The translations under genes and the position numbers were made by a program. A stretch of DNA of 64,000 bases from an uncultured cyanobacterium. GTDB lineage: Bacteria; Cyanobacteriota; Cyanobacteriia; PCC-6307; Cyanobiaceae. The notes under the pieces are model-generated. The model searched no databases. It was not told where the DNA came from and saw only the letters and a program-made list of their open reading frames with translations. The stretch spans positions 62,001 to 126,000 of the forward strand of contig CAIOGZ010000018.1 in assembly GCA_903858015.1 (NCBI GenBank), read 5' to 3'. Positions 51,435 through 61,225 of this stretch are shown one piece after another (the stretch's first letter is position 1; every line of letters begins with the position of its first letter).

Positions 51435-53129
51435 TCAGGCCTCCTTCAAGCGCGCTTCATAACGCGCCTGGTCGGCCACCAGCGGATGGCCCAGGCCGTA
51501 GCCGTAGGGGCCGCTGACCACCGTGGGCACGTCGTGCTCGAAGTTCTCGGCGGGTGGCGGCGAGGGCAGCAGCCACTCCAGGCCGATCGCCTGCCAGGGG
51601 TTGGCCGGGGCCGGCGCCCCCCGCACCCAGGAGCTCACCAGGTTGAGCAGGAAGGGGATCATGGCTACCCCGAGCAGGAAGGCACCGAGGCTGGCGAGCA
51701 CATTGGCCAGGGCGAACTCGGGGTCGTAGGAGGCCACCCGGCGCGGCATCCCCATCAGGCCGGCCCAGTGCATCGGCAGGAAGTTGAGCTGGGCGCCCAC
51801 AAACGTGAGAACAAAATGCACCTTGCCGAGGCCCTCGTAGAGCATGCGGCCGGTGAACTTCGCGAACCAGTGGTAGATCGCTGCGTACACACCGAAGGTG
51901 ATCGTGGAGAAGATCACCGTGTGGAAATGGCCGACCACGAAATAGGTGTTGCCCACATGCACATCCACCGGCACGGTGGCGAGCATGATGCCGGTGATGC
52001 CGGCGAAGATGAAGTTGAACACCCCCCCCATCGCGAACAGCATCGCCGTGGTGAGCCAGAGCTTGCCGCGCCAGAGGGTGGCCAGCCAGGCGAACACCTT
52101 GATGCCGGTGGGCACGGCGATCAGCATGGTGGTGACCATAAAGACATGGCGCATCCATTGGGGCGTGCCACTGGTGAACATGTGATGCACCCAGACGATC
52201 AGGCTGAGCAGCACGATGCCAAACGAGGCGATCGCCACCACGTGGTAGCCGAACAGCGGTTTGCGGGCATAGACCGGAAAGATCTCCGAGAAGAAGCCAA
52301 ACACCGGCAGCACCATCACATAGACAGCCGGATGGGAATAAAACCAAAAAAAGTGCTGATAGAGCATCGGATCGCCGCCGCCCTCGGGCTGGAAAAAACT
52401 GGTGCCGAAGCTCAAATCAAACAGCAGCATCACCGCCCCGGCGGTGAGCACCGGCAGGCCCGCCAGCTGGATCGTTTGGGCAGCCAGGGCCGTCCAGCAG
52501 AAGATCGGCATTCGAAACCAACCCATGCCCGGGGCCCGCATCCGGATGATCGTGGTGCAAAAGTTCACCGCCCCCAGGATCGAGCTCACCCCCGAGATCG
52601 CCACCGCCAGGATCCAGAGGAACTGGCCATTGATCAGCAGCCCCAGCGGGTTCTGGGTGCTGAGCGGCGGATAGGCCCACCAGCCGGAGCTGGCCGGTCC
52701 GCCCGGCACCAGGAAGCTGGCCATCAGCACCACGCCGAACACGGGGAACATCCAGAAGGCGAGGGCGTTGAGCCGCGGAAAGGCCATGTCGGGGGCGCCG
52801 ATCATGGGGGGAATCAGCAGGTTGTTGAAGCCATTGAGAATGGGAAAGAGAAACAGAAACAGCATCACCGTGCCATGCATGGTGTAGAGGCCGTTGTACA
52901 CACTCGGATCGACCAGATCCGCCGGCGGTGTGATCAGTTCGCCCCGCATAATCATCGCCAGCAGGCCGCCCACCAGCAGGAACAACAGGGCCAGGGCGAT
53001 GTACTGGATGCCGATCACCTTGGCGTCGGTGTTGAAGCTGAAGAAACGCCGCCAGTTGTCCGGCGCCCCCGGCACCGGATGGGGAGCGCGCAGGGCGCGG
53101 GGATCAAACGGGATTGGGGTGGTGGCCAT
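51435..53129 (-). CDS. ctaD: Heme-copper oxidase subunit I
   Basis: 564 residues, twelve membrane helices. Heme and CuB ligands are in place: YTMHGTVMLFL, YSHPAVYVMVL, WVHHMFTSG, and YFVVGHFHTVIF. In helix VI the motif is Y-S-H-P-A, without the Glu of HPEVY; this is the A2-type proton channel pattern. FGYHVVAIA carries the cross-linked Tyr region. Together with a subunit II that lacks CuA (next entry) it should be a quinol or alternative cyanobacterial oxidase. ATG 53129 is chosen by homology; the frame continues upstream to 53609 through subunit II. Confidence 0.95.
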   Translation of the reverse strand: MATTPIPFDPRALRAPHPVPGAPDNWRRFFSFNTDAKVIGIQYIALALLFLLVGGLLAMIMRGELITPPADLVDPSVYNGLYTMHGTVMLFLFLFPILNGFNNLLIPPMIGAPDMAFPRLNALAFWMFPVFGVVLMASFLVPGGPASSGWWAYPPLSTQNPLGLLINGQFLWILAVAISGVSSILGAVNFCTTIIRMRAPGMGWFRMPIFCWTALAAQTIQLAGLPVLTAGAVMLLFDLSFGTSFFQPEGGGDPMLYQHFFWFYSHPAVYVMVLPVFGFFSEIFPVYARKPLFGYHVVAIASFGIVLLSLIVWVHHMFTSGTPQWMRHVFMVTTMLIAVPTGIKVFAWLATLWRGKLWLTTAMLFAMGGVFNFIFAGITGIMLATVPVDVHVGNTYFVVGHFHTVIFSTITFGVYAAIYHWFAKFTGRMLYEGLGKVHFVLTFVGAQLNFLPMHWAGLMGMPRRVASYDPEFALANVLASLGAFLLGVAMIPFLLNLVSSWVRGAPAPANPWQAIGLEWLLPSPPPAENFEHDVPTVVSGPYGYGLGHPLVADQARYEARLKEA

Positions 53130-53155
53130 CGGCGTGGTGCTCAGCGGGGTGGGGT

Positions 53156-54160
53156 TCAGCCCTCGTGGGCAGCGTTGGGATCGAGGGGCACGTTGACCAG
53201 CGGCGGCGGCGCCGGCGGCACCGTGGCCCAGCCGCGGTTGCCCCGCTGCTGACGCTGGCGCCAGAGCTCGGTGGCGGCGTTGGGGCTCGGGGCCAGGGGG
53301 CTGAGGCGGGCGGCCAGGCGCCAGCGCTCGAAGGCCTCGGCGCTCTCGACCACCACATCGGTTTGGTTGGAGGCGAAGTAGGCGCCGCTGAACAGGGAAT
53401 CGCGCAGGCGGAAGCGGCCCTCGCGGCTGGGGGTGAGGCGGTAGTCGATCACGCTGCCGGGCACCACGTCCTGGCGCAGGCGGAAGGCGGGGATCGACAT
53501 GGCGTGCAGCACGTCGAGCGACAGCAGGCGGAAGCGCACGGGGCGATTCAGGGGCAGGTGCAGCTCGGCGCTGCGCACCCCATCGGGATAGACGAACTCC
53601 CACGACCACTGGCGGGCGATCACCACGATCGGGCCCAGTTCAGCGGCGGGGTCGGTAGCGGGGGCGGTAGCAAGGACGGTGGCGGCAGGGGCAGCCACCC
53701 CCTCAACCCCCACCAGCCGCAGGGCTTCGGCGGCGCCCGCCACCCGCACCTTGCCCCCCAGGCTGGCCAGCTGGCCGTCCACCCTGATCGCCTGGGCGGC
53801 GATCAGCAGCACCACCACCAGGGGGATCACGGTCCAGGTGATCTCCAGCTTCAGGTTGCCCTCGATCGGCTCGCCGTCGTCGCGGTCGTATTTGTCGGCC
53901 CGGTCGAACAGCAGGGTCCAGGCGATCACCGCCGTGCAGCCCAGCAGCAGGAAGCAGCCGATGCCCACCTCCAGGGCGAACAGGTCGTCGACCAGGGGGG
54001 CGGCGGTGGAGGCCTGGGGCGGCAACCAGCGCGGCACCTGGGCCATCAGCCAGCGGCTGGCCAGCAGGGCCAGGCCCACCCCCAACGTGACCAGGAGCAC
54101 CGCGCCCCGATCGATGCCGGGGCCGCCCCGGCCGGGTGAGCCGGAACCGGAAGCACTCAT
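53156..54160 (-). CDS. ctaC: Heme-copper oxidase subunit II without CuA ligands (ARTO-type)
   Basis: 334 residues. N-terminal membrane segments (about 18-40, 60-85 and 108-125) then a cupredoxin domain with WSWEFVYPDGV and LDVLHAMSIPAFRLRQDVVPG. Where cytochrome oxidases have CxxxC...H...M for CuA, this protein has RLRDSLFSGAYFASN: both Cys, the second His and Met are missing. This is the hallmark of cyanobacterial alternative respiratory terminal oxidase (ARTO) or quinol oxidases. The start overlaps the stop of the DUF2231 gene (ATGA). Confidence 0.9.
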   Translation of the reverse strand: MSASGSGSPGRGGPGIDRGAVLLVTLGVGLALLASRWLMAQVPRWLPPQASTAAPLVDDLFALEVGIGCFLLLGCTAVIAWTLLFDRADKYDRDDGEPIEGNLKLEITWTVIPLVVVLLIAAQAIRVDGQLASLGGKVRVAGAAEALRLVGVEGVAAPAATVLATAPATDPAAELGPIVVIARQWSWEFVYPDGVRSAELHLPLNRPVRFRLLSLDVLHAMSIPAFRLRQDVVPGSVIDYRLTPSREGRFRLRDSLFSGAYFASNQTDVVVESAEAFERWRLAARLSPLAPSPNAATELWRQRQQRGNRGWATVPPAPPPLVNVPLDPNAAHEG

Positions 54161-54831
54161 GGCAACACCTGGCGCGGATCGAGGCCGCCGGCGAGCAGCT
54201 GGTCGGCGCTGACATGCACGCCGAATTCGGCCGCCAGCTCGGCGCCAAGGGTGCCGTGCAGACCCAGCAGCGCGAACAGCAGCAGCCCCACCAGCAGGTA
54301 GGACCACTGCACCTGGCGGCCGTAGTCGCGGCGCCAGGCGAAGCGCTGGAAACCGCGCCACACGGCCATCGCCACGATCGCCAGCAGCAGCAGCACACCG
54401 CCCACCCCATGCCAGAGCAGGGTGGTGGTGGCATCGAGGCCGATGGCGCTGCGCACGCCGGGCACCGGATCGGCCAGCAGCATCTCGTAGAAGCCGGCCG
54501 CCACCGTGAGGAAGCTGATTGCCGCACAAATCAGCAGGTTGTACCAGCCCACGTCATGGAAGCCGCCGCGGGTGACGGGCAGGGCCAGGAAGCGGAACAG
54601 GCGCTTTTCCACCGGGTAGAGGGCCCCGACCAGATCGAAGGCGATGGCGATCACGAACAGGCCGATCGTGAGGTGCACCAGGTTGGGGTGGATCGGCAGC
54701 GCGTAGGGGAGATCGTTGGCGCCCAGGCCTAAGGGCCGCAGCGGCTGCACCACGGTCGGTTGCACCACGGTCGGCTGGAGCGTGGCCAGCCAGGGGAGGT
54801 TGTGCACGTTTAGCGGTGGAGGCAACGGCAC
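54157..54831 (-). CDS. DUF2231 membrane protein of the oxidase cluster
   Basis: 224 residues from GTG 54831 (VPLPPPLNVHNLPWLATL). Four membrane segments: LTIGLFVIAIAFDLVGAL; GWYNLLICAAISFLTVAAGF; LLWHGVGGVLLLLAIVAM; YLLVGLLLFALLGLHGTLGA. The conserved VPLxPPLNxHNLPW start and HP near the first helix are shared with the gene at 56.4-56.9 kb, supporting the GTG starts in both. DUF2231 proteins may bind heme or assist oxidases; first gene of this operon. Confidence 0.8.
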   Translation of the reverse strand: MPLPPPLNVHNLPWLATLQPTVVQPTVVQPLRPLGLGANDLPYALPIHPNLVHLTIGLFVIAIAFDLVGALYPVEKRLFRFLALPVTRGGFHDVGWYNLLICAAISFLTVAAGFYEMLLADPVPGVRSAIGLDATTTLLWHGVGGVLLLLAIVAMAVWRGFQRFAWRRDYGRQVQWSYLLVGLLLFALLGLHGTLGAELAAEFGVHVSADQLLAGGLDPRQVLP

Positions 54832-55219
54832 GGGATGCGGCGGTGATCCGCCAGCGATTAAGGCCAGGGTGGCCGATCTGGCGCTGGGCGGGTCTGGCTT
54901 GTGATGGATTACTACAGACAGGTGGGTGTTCCCACATTCAGAGCCCTCACGCCGGCCGGATTGGGCCCCACCCCCGCCGCAGCCCAAGGACCGTGCCAAT
55001 GCCGGCGGTGACAACGTCCGCAGGCTTGCCTGTAGCCGCATGGCTTGGATTACCACTTTCTTGCGTCTAATCGTCTTGGCTTTGAGATTGCTGCCAGCGC
55101 GGCTCGCTTCGCCCTTGAGGTGCTCGATCGCTGTCGGCGACTGGGCGCTGGCTTGGCTGCCGACTCGACCTACTGGTAAGGCTTCTCCAGCCTTTAGTGT
55201 CTATGGTGGGCTGGCTGTT

Positions 55220-56407
55220 GTGTTCGAGCGACCGTTGCACAATCTTTCCAACCGGATCACCAAAACCAACGCACGCCCCCCCGGACCGATCGGCAGCGCC
55301 AGACGCCTGGTCAAGGCCGCCTCGCTGGCCGCCCTGCTCTGGGCCGCGCTGCCGCCAACGGCAGCCCGGGCCGGGGTTGCTTCGCTCAGCAACCTGTTCG
55401 TCTTCGGCGACAGCCTCTCCGACAGCGGCAACAGCGGCCTGCTGACCGGAGGCCTGTTTACACCAGCTCCCTACGCGGGAAACCGCGCTAGCAACGGCCC
55501 CGTGGCTGTGGAATATCTCTGGAAGCTGTTCAACCCTGGCAACAACAATTTCAAACCCTCGCTCAGCGGTGGCACCGGGGCCACGAACTACTCCATCCTT
55601 GGCGCCACCACGGGAAAGAAGAACAACCTTGAGGTTGGCACCGTGCCAGGGCCTCCGCTCAATGGCTACTTCACCGACAAGGGCAACGCTTGGCAACTGG
55701 ACAAATTCACAACTGCGAATCCAAGCTTTGACGCAGAAAGCTCGCTGTTTGTGCTCTGGTTGTTCCCGAACGATCTATTCTACTGCCGCAATACCTACAA
55801 TGCCAGTGACAACACTTGTAACAGTGCTGGCACCAGCGCAGGCGTGGATCCCATAACCACTAATCTCAACGGTGTACCCGGTATAGCGGTAAGCAACCTG
55901 ATCGCCTCGATCAACACGCTGGCTGGCTCCGGGGCCCGCAACTTCCTTGTGGTCAACTCCCCGAATCTTGGCACGACACCGGCCTTCCGCGGCACGGCCA
56001 ATCAGACGCTGATGACCCTGTTAAGCGATGGCTTCAACACAGCCCTCGAAAGCCAGCTCAACGTCCTCGCCAGCACCAAGCCGCAGCTCGATATCGGGCT
56101 GTTCCAGCTCGACGATGCGCTCAACAGCCTGATCGCCAACCCGGGTGGCTCCGGCTTCACCAACGTCACCGATGCCTGTGTCACCAGCACGGCGGTCTGC
56201 AGCGATCCTTCCAGCTATCTCTTCTGGGACACCTTGCATCCCACCACCCGCACCCACGAAATCCTCGCCCAGCAGCTTTACGGCCTCGCCCGCGACCCCG
56301 CGCCGGCTCCGATTCCGTTAGTGGGGGGCCTCGCGGCCCTGGGCTGGAGCCGCCGGCTGCGCCAGCGGCTGCGCCAGGGCAGCCAGGGGCCAAAGCCGCA
56401 GCAGTAA
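55220..56407 (+). CDS. GDSL/SGNH-type lipase/esterase with PEP-CTERM-like tail
   Basis: About 395 residues from GTG 55220; the frame is open further upstream (to 54926), so the start is uncertain. A signal peptide with AASLAALLWAALPPTAARA leads to LFVFGDSLSDSGN (nucleophile Ser block I), LWLFPNDLFY (block with Asn/Asp), and WDTLHPTTRTH (Asp and His). The C-terminus IPLVGGLAALGWSRRLRQR resembles a PEP-CTERM sorting signal (Pro-rich, hydrophobic, Arg-rich) although the PEP is not exact. An exported esterase. Confidence 0.8.
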   Translation: MFERPLHNLSNRITKTNARPPGPIGSARRLVKAASLAALLWAALPPTAARAGVASLSNLFVFGDSLSDSGNSGLLTGGLFTPAPYAGNRASNGPVAVEYLWKLFNPGNNNFKPSLSGGTGATNYSILGATTGKKNNLEVGTVPGPPLNGYFTDKGNAWQLDKFTTANPSFDAESSLFVLWLFPNDLFYCRNTYNASDNTCNSAGTSAGVDPITTNLNGVPGIAVSNLIASINTLAGSGARNFLVVNSPNLGTTPAFRGTANQTLMTLLSDGFNTALESQLNVLASTKPQLDIGLFQLDDALNSLIANPGGSGFTNVTDACVTSTAVCSDPSSYLFWDTLHPTTRTHEILAQQLYGLARDPAPAPIPLVGGLAALGWSRRLRQRLRQGSQGPKPQQ

Positions 56408-56412
56408 CGCGC

Positions 56413-56907
56413 TCACAACCTTCCCTCCCGGGTTGCCGCCACCACCTGAACCGTGTGGAGGCCGTAGGTCCAGATCAACTCGTTGCCCAAGAGGGTCTGG
56501 ACCACGATCAACAGGCTCAGGCCAGCGCCGGCCACCAGGAAGGCGGGCGGCAGCCGCTGCGAATCGCGGCTGCGGATCACGTAGCGCCAGCCCGACAGCA
56601 GCGACAGCACCCCAGCCAGGGACCAGCCCAAGGTGCTGTGCAGGTTGAGCAGGTCGCGGGAGGCGCCATAGGGATTGGCCAGGCCCGCTTCCACCTCGCC
56701 AAACAGGATGGCGACAAAAATGGCCACGGTGGCCACCAGCAGGTTCCAGAAGCCCACCTCAAACAGGGCTGGTCGCTTGCCCCAATAGCCGATCAAATCA
56801 AACAGAAACGCCACCAGGCCCATGGCGATCACAAAGTGCACCACGATCGGATGGATCGTGTCCATCCAGGGCAGGTTGTGCTCGTTCAGCGGCGGCAGCA
56901 ACGGCAC
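56413..56907 (-). CDS. DUF2231 membrane protein
   Basis: 164 residues from GTG 56907 (VPLLPPLNEHNLPWMDT). TIHPIVVHFVIAMGLVAFLFDLIGY has the conserved His-Pro and His pair at the start of helix 1; three more helices follow. Paralogue of the gene at 54.2-54.8 kb. Convergent with the lipase gene. Confidence 0.8.
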   Translation of the reverse strand: MPLLPPLNEHNLPWMDTIHPIVVHFVIAMGLVAFLFDLIGYWGKRPALFEVGFWNLLVATVAIFVAILFGEVEAGLANPYGASRDLLNLHSTLGWSLAGVLSLLSGWRYVIRSRDSQRLPPAFLVAGAGLSLLIVVQTLLGNELIWTYGLHTVQVVAATREGRL

Positions 56908-57053
56908 GGTGGTGGGGCGGCGAACCGCTCGGCGATTGCTCCAGGTTGGCGGCGGCGGGCCTGGAGGCGAGGGGTTGTGAGGGATTGCTACGGGTTGGTG
57001 GGTAGGTCCACACCGGCGGGGCCTGATCGACGACACAGTGATGGTCAGCCCCC

Positions 57054-57587
57054 TTGGCCACAGCCGCCGTGTCTGTTCCAGCTTCGCCGAAACTGCGCTG
57101 GATCACAGCCGGTCTGTTGCTGCTGGCCGCAGCCCTGGCCATCGCCCTGCCCTTCGTCTCCTCGACCCTGCTCACGATCGCCTTGGGCGGGATGGCGATC
57201 GCCGCCGGCAGCTCCCAGCTGCTGCGGCTCACCGCGGTCGAGGGCCGGCGCGGCAAGCTGTTTCGCGGCCTCTCCGCCCTGCTGTATTTGCTAGGTGGCA
57301 TCAGCCTGCTGGCCTTCCCGATCCAGAGCACCCTCAGCCTCACCTTGTTTTTGGGCTTCCTGCTAGCGATCGAAGGCTTGATGGAACTGGCCGCCGCCGC
57401 CGCAAATGGTGGGCCGGCCCGCTGGACGGTGCTGCTCGATGGGATCGTGACGGCGGTGCTCGGTGGGCTGCTGATCGCTGAATGGCCCCTGAGTGGGACC
57501 TGGGCAATTGGCACGATGGTGGGGATTGGCTTGGGTTTTTCGGCGCTGAATCTATTGACCGCGCCGGTTGGCGGGGCAGAGGTTTGA
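57054..57587 (+). CDS. HdeD family (DUF308) membrane protein
   Basis: 177 residues with six hydrophobic segments in the three-pair DUF308 layout (ITAGLLLLAAALAIALPFVS; LLDGIVTAVLGGLLIAEWPL; TMVGIGLGFSALNLL). Start is TTG 57054 or GTG 57069; no ATG fits. Second HdeD-like protein in the window. Confidence 0.7.
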   Translation: MATAAVSVPASPKLRWITAGLLLLAAALAIALPFVSSTLLTIALGGMAIAAGSSQLLRLTAVEGRRGKLFRGLSALLYLLGGISLLAFPIQSTLSLTLFLGFLLAIEGLMELAAAAANGGPARWTVLLDGIVTAVLGGLLIAEWPLSGTWAIGTMVGIGLGFSALNLLTAPVGGAEV

Positions 57588-58165
57588 GATTGGATTGCGG
57601 CGGTTGAAGGGAAAAAATGAAGGGGGATAAATAGTGTATTTTAAGGCCAGTAAACAGGCGCCAACCTTGCCACGCTTATAGTAAAGTAATGCTAAAGACC
57701 GATGATCACGCTACGTCGGTATTCGAAACTCGTTAATCATCGCTTGCAACATAGTCTTGACAGCGACGCCGGCGGGTTGAACGACGGCCCAAGAAGCGCC
57801 AAATCTGATGCATCTGGTAGAGGGCGTTGCCATCGCGAACTGGGATGGTGAGCTGGGATGGTGGTCTGGGGGGCTGCTTCCCGGCGCTCAGTTTTGGGCC
57901 GGGCCGCTGAGCCAGCCGCACCGCTCCGGGCGGGTGTTCCAGCTGCGGCAAGAGCAGTGGTGGAGAGGGTGTTGATGGACATCCCGAGGCTTGGCAGTGG
58001 CGGTGGGCCTGGGCACCAACGAAGCTGATGGCTCCGTCATAGCCAACTCCATCACGGACCTCCAGGCAGGGGGGTAGCTCTTGTCAGGCAATTGTCTTGG
58101 AGCTCTGAACTGGGCAGTCATCCAGAGCTGCCCTAGCCAGAGTGGCAGCAGAGTTTCGTGACGCT
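57588..58165. other. Long intergenic region upstream of the GH13 gene
   Basis: About 580 bases. First 150 are AT-richer (possible promoter region for the downstream gene). Short minus-strand frames around 57730-57950 (TIPVRDGNALYQMHQIW) look partly protein-like but lack a proper start; no family recognised. Confidence 0.4.
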
Positions 58166-60019
58166 ATGGCTTTGCTCCCTGCCGATCAGCTTGGTGTGCA
58201 TATCGATGCCGCTGGCATTCGCTTCGGCATCCTGCTGCCAGGCGTGTCACCCGGTAGCGGCTGTGAGGTGGAGGTGCTGGTGATCCATGCCGCCGATCAA
58301 TTCCTCCAGGCGATTGCCGCCAGCTCCTTTGCCCTCAACCCAACCTCCCTGCCGCCCTGGGGCGATGCCTGGACCCTCTCCTTGCCCCTGACGGATCCTC
58401 TCTTCGCCAGGTCCGGCCAGTACGTCTATCGCTACAAGGTGACCCGCACCCTCCCGGATGGGTCGAAGCTGTATCGGGATTTCCTCTCCGATCCCTTCGC
58501 CCGCGAGTACGGCGTGGGCAAGCTCTCCTCCTTCAGCCTGGGTTACGTGCCCCACGGCTGGTCGGCGGCGGAGGCCAGCTGGCGGACGCCCAACCAGGCC
58601 GATCTGGTGCTCTACGAGCTGAATCTGGCCGAATTCGCCCCTGATCTGGAGCGGGCTGGCGAGCGCCTCCCCTACCTGGCCGACCTGGGCATCAACGGCC
58701 TCAGCCTGATGCCCGTGACCAACGTGCAGGAGACGGTGGACTGGGGTTACCTGCCCATGGGCTACTGGGGGGTGGATGAACGCCTCGGCCAGCGCAACAG
58801 CTTCCAGGCCTTTGTGGACAAGGCGCATCAGCAGGGCATCGCCGTGTTGGTGGATGCCATCTATGGCCACACCAGCAGCGATTTTCTCTATGAAGAGCTA
58901 TACCGCAACCTACAGCTGCCCAATCCGTTCATGGGCAGCTATGCCCAGGATCTGTTCGGGGTGAGCACAGATTGGAGCAAAGATCTGGTGCAGGCCTTCT
59001 TTTTAAGCGTGAATCTGCACTGGCTGCAGGTGTTTCACGTCGATGGCTTCCGCTTTGACTGCGTGCCCAACTATTGGGCAGGTGCCAATGCCGGCTATGG
59101 CTGGCTGGCCTATGCCACCTATCAGGAGGTGAAAAGCCGCGTGGCAGCCAACGACATCACCTTTGAGCGCTTTCGCCGCCCTGATGGGGGTCTCAATCTG
59201 ATCCAGTGCGCCGAGCAGTTGGAGAAGGTGGAGGAGGTGCTGAGAACCACCTACAGCAGCTCCACCTGGCAGAACCGCACCCTGGGAGCGGCACGCCAGG
59301 CGGCGGTGGGTGCAGCCGGAGCCCTCACCGATCTGGGTTTTGCCCTCGCGGCTGATGGCTTGCCCGTGGAAGTCACCTACAACGGCAGCGATGTGATCGC
59401 CAAGGCGCCGCTGCAATACATCGAAACCCACGATCACGCCCGCTTCATCTGCCAGTACGGCCTTAGCGATGGCGATGGTAGTGAGTTGCTGCGGGAGGGC
59501 GATCGGCGCCAGTGGTTCAAGCTGCAGCCCTACCTAATCGGCACCCTGCTGGCCCGGGGAGTGCCGCTGCTGTGGCAGGGCCAGGAGCTGACGGAGAACT
59601 ACTGGCTGCCGGACCAGGGCCGCGGACGGGTGGCGCTGCTGCGGCCGATGCGTTGGCAATACTTCTACGACGACATCGGCCGCGCCACCTTGAAGCTGGT
59701 GCGGCGACTGCTGCGGGTACGGCGCAGTCGAGCTGAGCTGCGGGCCGGGGAGGTGTATTTCTTCAACGATCCCCAGCGCTATCAAAACCGGGGCCTGTTG
59801 TTGTTCGCCCGCTGGCAGGGCAGCTCCTACACCCTGGTGGCGTTGAACATGACTGGCCAGCAGCAATGGGCCCCATTCTGGTTTCCCATCGCCGGCAACT
59901 ATGCCGAGCAGCTGCATGGTGGCCAAGAGCCCCAGCTCAACCTCAACGGCGTGGCGGCCCTGCAGGAAACCTGGCTGGCGATCCCACCCAATTACGGGCG
60001 GGTGTGGAGCAGCGTCTAG
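58166..60019 (+). CDS. GH13 family glycosidase (alpha-amylase/branching-type)
   Basis: 617 residues from ATG 58166. An N-terminal beta-sandwich (about 1-150) then a TIM barrel: LVLYELNLAEFAP, GINGLSLMPVTN (region I), VLVDAIYGH, GFRFDCVPNYW (nucleophile Asp), NLIQCAEQLEKVE (acid Glu) and YIETHDHARFI (transition-state Asp). The N-terminal domain and WGYLPMGYWGVDERLG resemble branching enzymes or maltooligosyltrehalose hydrolases; exact bond specificity uncertain. GTG 58142 is a possible earlier start. Confidence 0.85.
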   Translation: MALLPADQLGVHIDAAGIRFGILLPGVSPGSGCEVEVLVIHAADQFLQAIAASSFALNPTSLPPWGDAWTLSLPLTDPLFARSGQYVYRYKVTRTLPDGSKLYRDFLSDPFAREYGVGKLSSFSLGYVPHGWSAAEASWRTPNQADLVLYELNLAEFAPDLERAGERLPYLADLGINGLSLMPVTNVQETVDWGYLPMGYWGVDERLGQRNSFQAFVDKAHQQGIAVLVDAIYGHTSSDFLYEELYRNLQLPNPFMGSYAQDLFGVSTDWSKDLVQAFFLSVNLHWLQVFHVDGFRFDCVPNYWAGANAGYGWLAYATYQEVKSRVAANDITFERFRRPDGGLNLIQCAEQLEKVEEVLRTTYSSSTWQNRTLGAARQAAVGAAGALTDLGFALAADGLPVEVTYNGSDVIAKAPLQYIETHDHARFICQYGLSDGDGSELLREGDRRQWFKLQPYLIGTLLARGVPLLWQGQELTENYWLPDQGRGRVALLRPMRWQYFYDDIGRATLKLVRRLLRVRRSRAELRAGEVYFFNDPQRYQNRGLLLFARWQGSSYTLVALNMTGQQQWAPFWFPIAGNYAEQLHGGQEPQLNLNGVAALQETWLAIPPNYGRVWSSV

Positions 60020-60045
60020 GAGCGATAGCTGCCCAGCCCTAAGCC

Positions 60046-60885
60046 CTACTTCTTCAACCGCATCAAGCCAATCGGAAGCACCAGCGAAGCAAGCAAGTAG
60101 AGCAGCACCGTGCCGATCACGGTGGCCTGCTGTTCGGGAAAGGCGCCCGAGGCCAGCAGCAGGGCGATGGCGGGATGGCGCGACACCGTGGCCGAGGCGA
60201 GCGCTCCCCGGTTGCCCGGATCAGGGCCGCCGAGCAGCTGACCAAACAAAAGACCAAACACGATCACAACCAGGGTGACGAGCAGGGTGCCCTGGCCGAA
60301 CACCGCCAGGATCTTGGGGCCGTGGACGGCGAGCAGCACCACCGCGCCGAGCAGCAGCACCACGCTGCCCAGCCGGTCGGCAACGGCACCGAGGCGGGGG
60401 GCGGAACCTGGGTAGAAGTGGGCGAGAGCGATGCCGAGGGCCAGGGGCACCACCACGGTGGCCAGAAGCACCTGCACCATCGCCATGGGGTCGAAGCTGG
60501 TGGCCACCCCGAACAGCCGTTCGGCGATCGCGATCATCAGCGGCACCACCAGCAGGGCGACGGCGGTGGAGAGCAGCTGCAGGCTGATCACGTAGTCGGC
60601 CCGGCCGCCGAGCGCCGTTCCCTTCTTGGCCCAAGGCGGCAGCACGGGCGCGACCGCAAACCCCAACAACACCGCGCCTACCCCCTGCCGCAGTGGCAGC
60701 AGCCCCACCAGCAGCAGCACGAAGGCGGGCATTAACACGTACATCGCCAGCAGGGAGCGCAGGGCCAGGGGTGGCTTGCGCAGCAGCATCAGCGGCTCCT
60801 CCAGCTTGACCCGGGTGCCAATGCCGACGACAAGCAGCACGACACCCAGGAGCAGCACCAGCTTGAGCATAGTCTCAGGATTCAC
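60046..60885 (-). CDS. BASS-type (bile acid:sodium symporter family) transporter
   Basis: 279 residues with eight or nine membrane helices. LGFAVAPVLPPWAKKGTALGG corresponds to the first crossover, and LASATVSRHPAIALLLAS to the second, in the BASS fold. Substrates in the family range from bile acids to pantoate, pyruvate and arsenite; none can be chosen here. Convergent with the GH13 gene. Confidence 0.75.
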   Translation of the reverse strand: MNPETMLKLVLLLGVVLLVVGIGTRVKLEEPLMLLRKPPLALRSLLAMYVLMPAFVLLLVGLLPLRQGVGAVLLGFAVAPVLPPWAKKGTALGGRADYVISLQLLSTAVALLVVPLMIAIAERLFGVATSFDPMAMVQVLLATVVVPLALGIALAHFYPGSAPRLGAVADRLGSVVLLLGAVVLLAVHGPKILAVFGQGTLLVTLVVIVFGLLFGQLLGGPDPGNRGALASATVSRHPAIALLLASGAFPEQQATVIGTVLLYLLASLVLPIGLMRLKK

Positions 60886-61225
60886 AGTATCTCGACTCCG
60901 TTAACTGGGGAATAGGGCTGTGCTGATAGTAGATGCCGCGACAAGCAACCGCAACAGCTGACAAGGAAGCCGTTGCGGTTGATGGGATTAGGGTAAATGG
61001 GCGAGACAGATTTGGAATTGATCGCATTTTTTCAACTGTAAACATGAGCCAAGAGTAACACCGGTCGGCCCTGTCTGATCAGCTCTAGTTGTATTAGGCA
61101 TCCCAGTAAGGTCCCGGTATCGCCCCAGCTAAAGCTTGGAGCGATGATCCGCTGTGGGGTGGCTCAGCCGCTAAGGAGCGCTAACGGGGAGTGGCTGGAG
61201 CCACAGCCGCCAGGGTGAGCCGGAA
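60886..61225. other. Intergenic region, nothing recognised
   Basis: About 340 bases, AT-richer at 61000-61060. No frames or repeats of note; probably carries the promoter of the transporter gene and the end of the sulfatase unit. Confidence 0.4.

Noticed and set aside
51288-53252. 654-residue plus-strand frame across the oxidase genes
   Set aside because: His/Gln-rich composition is the antisense image of membrane-protein codons; subunits I and III occupy the other strand.
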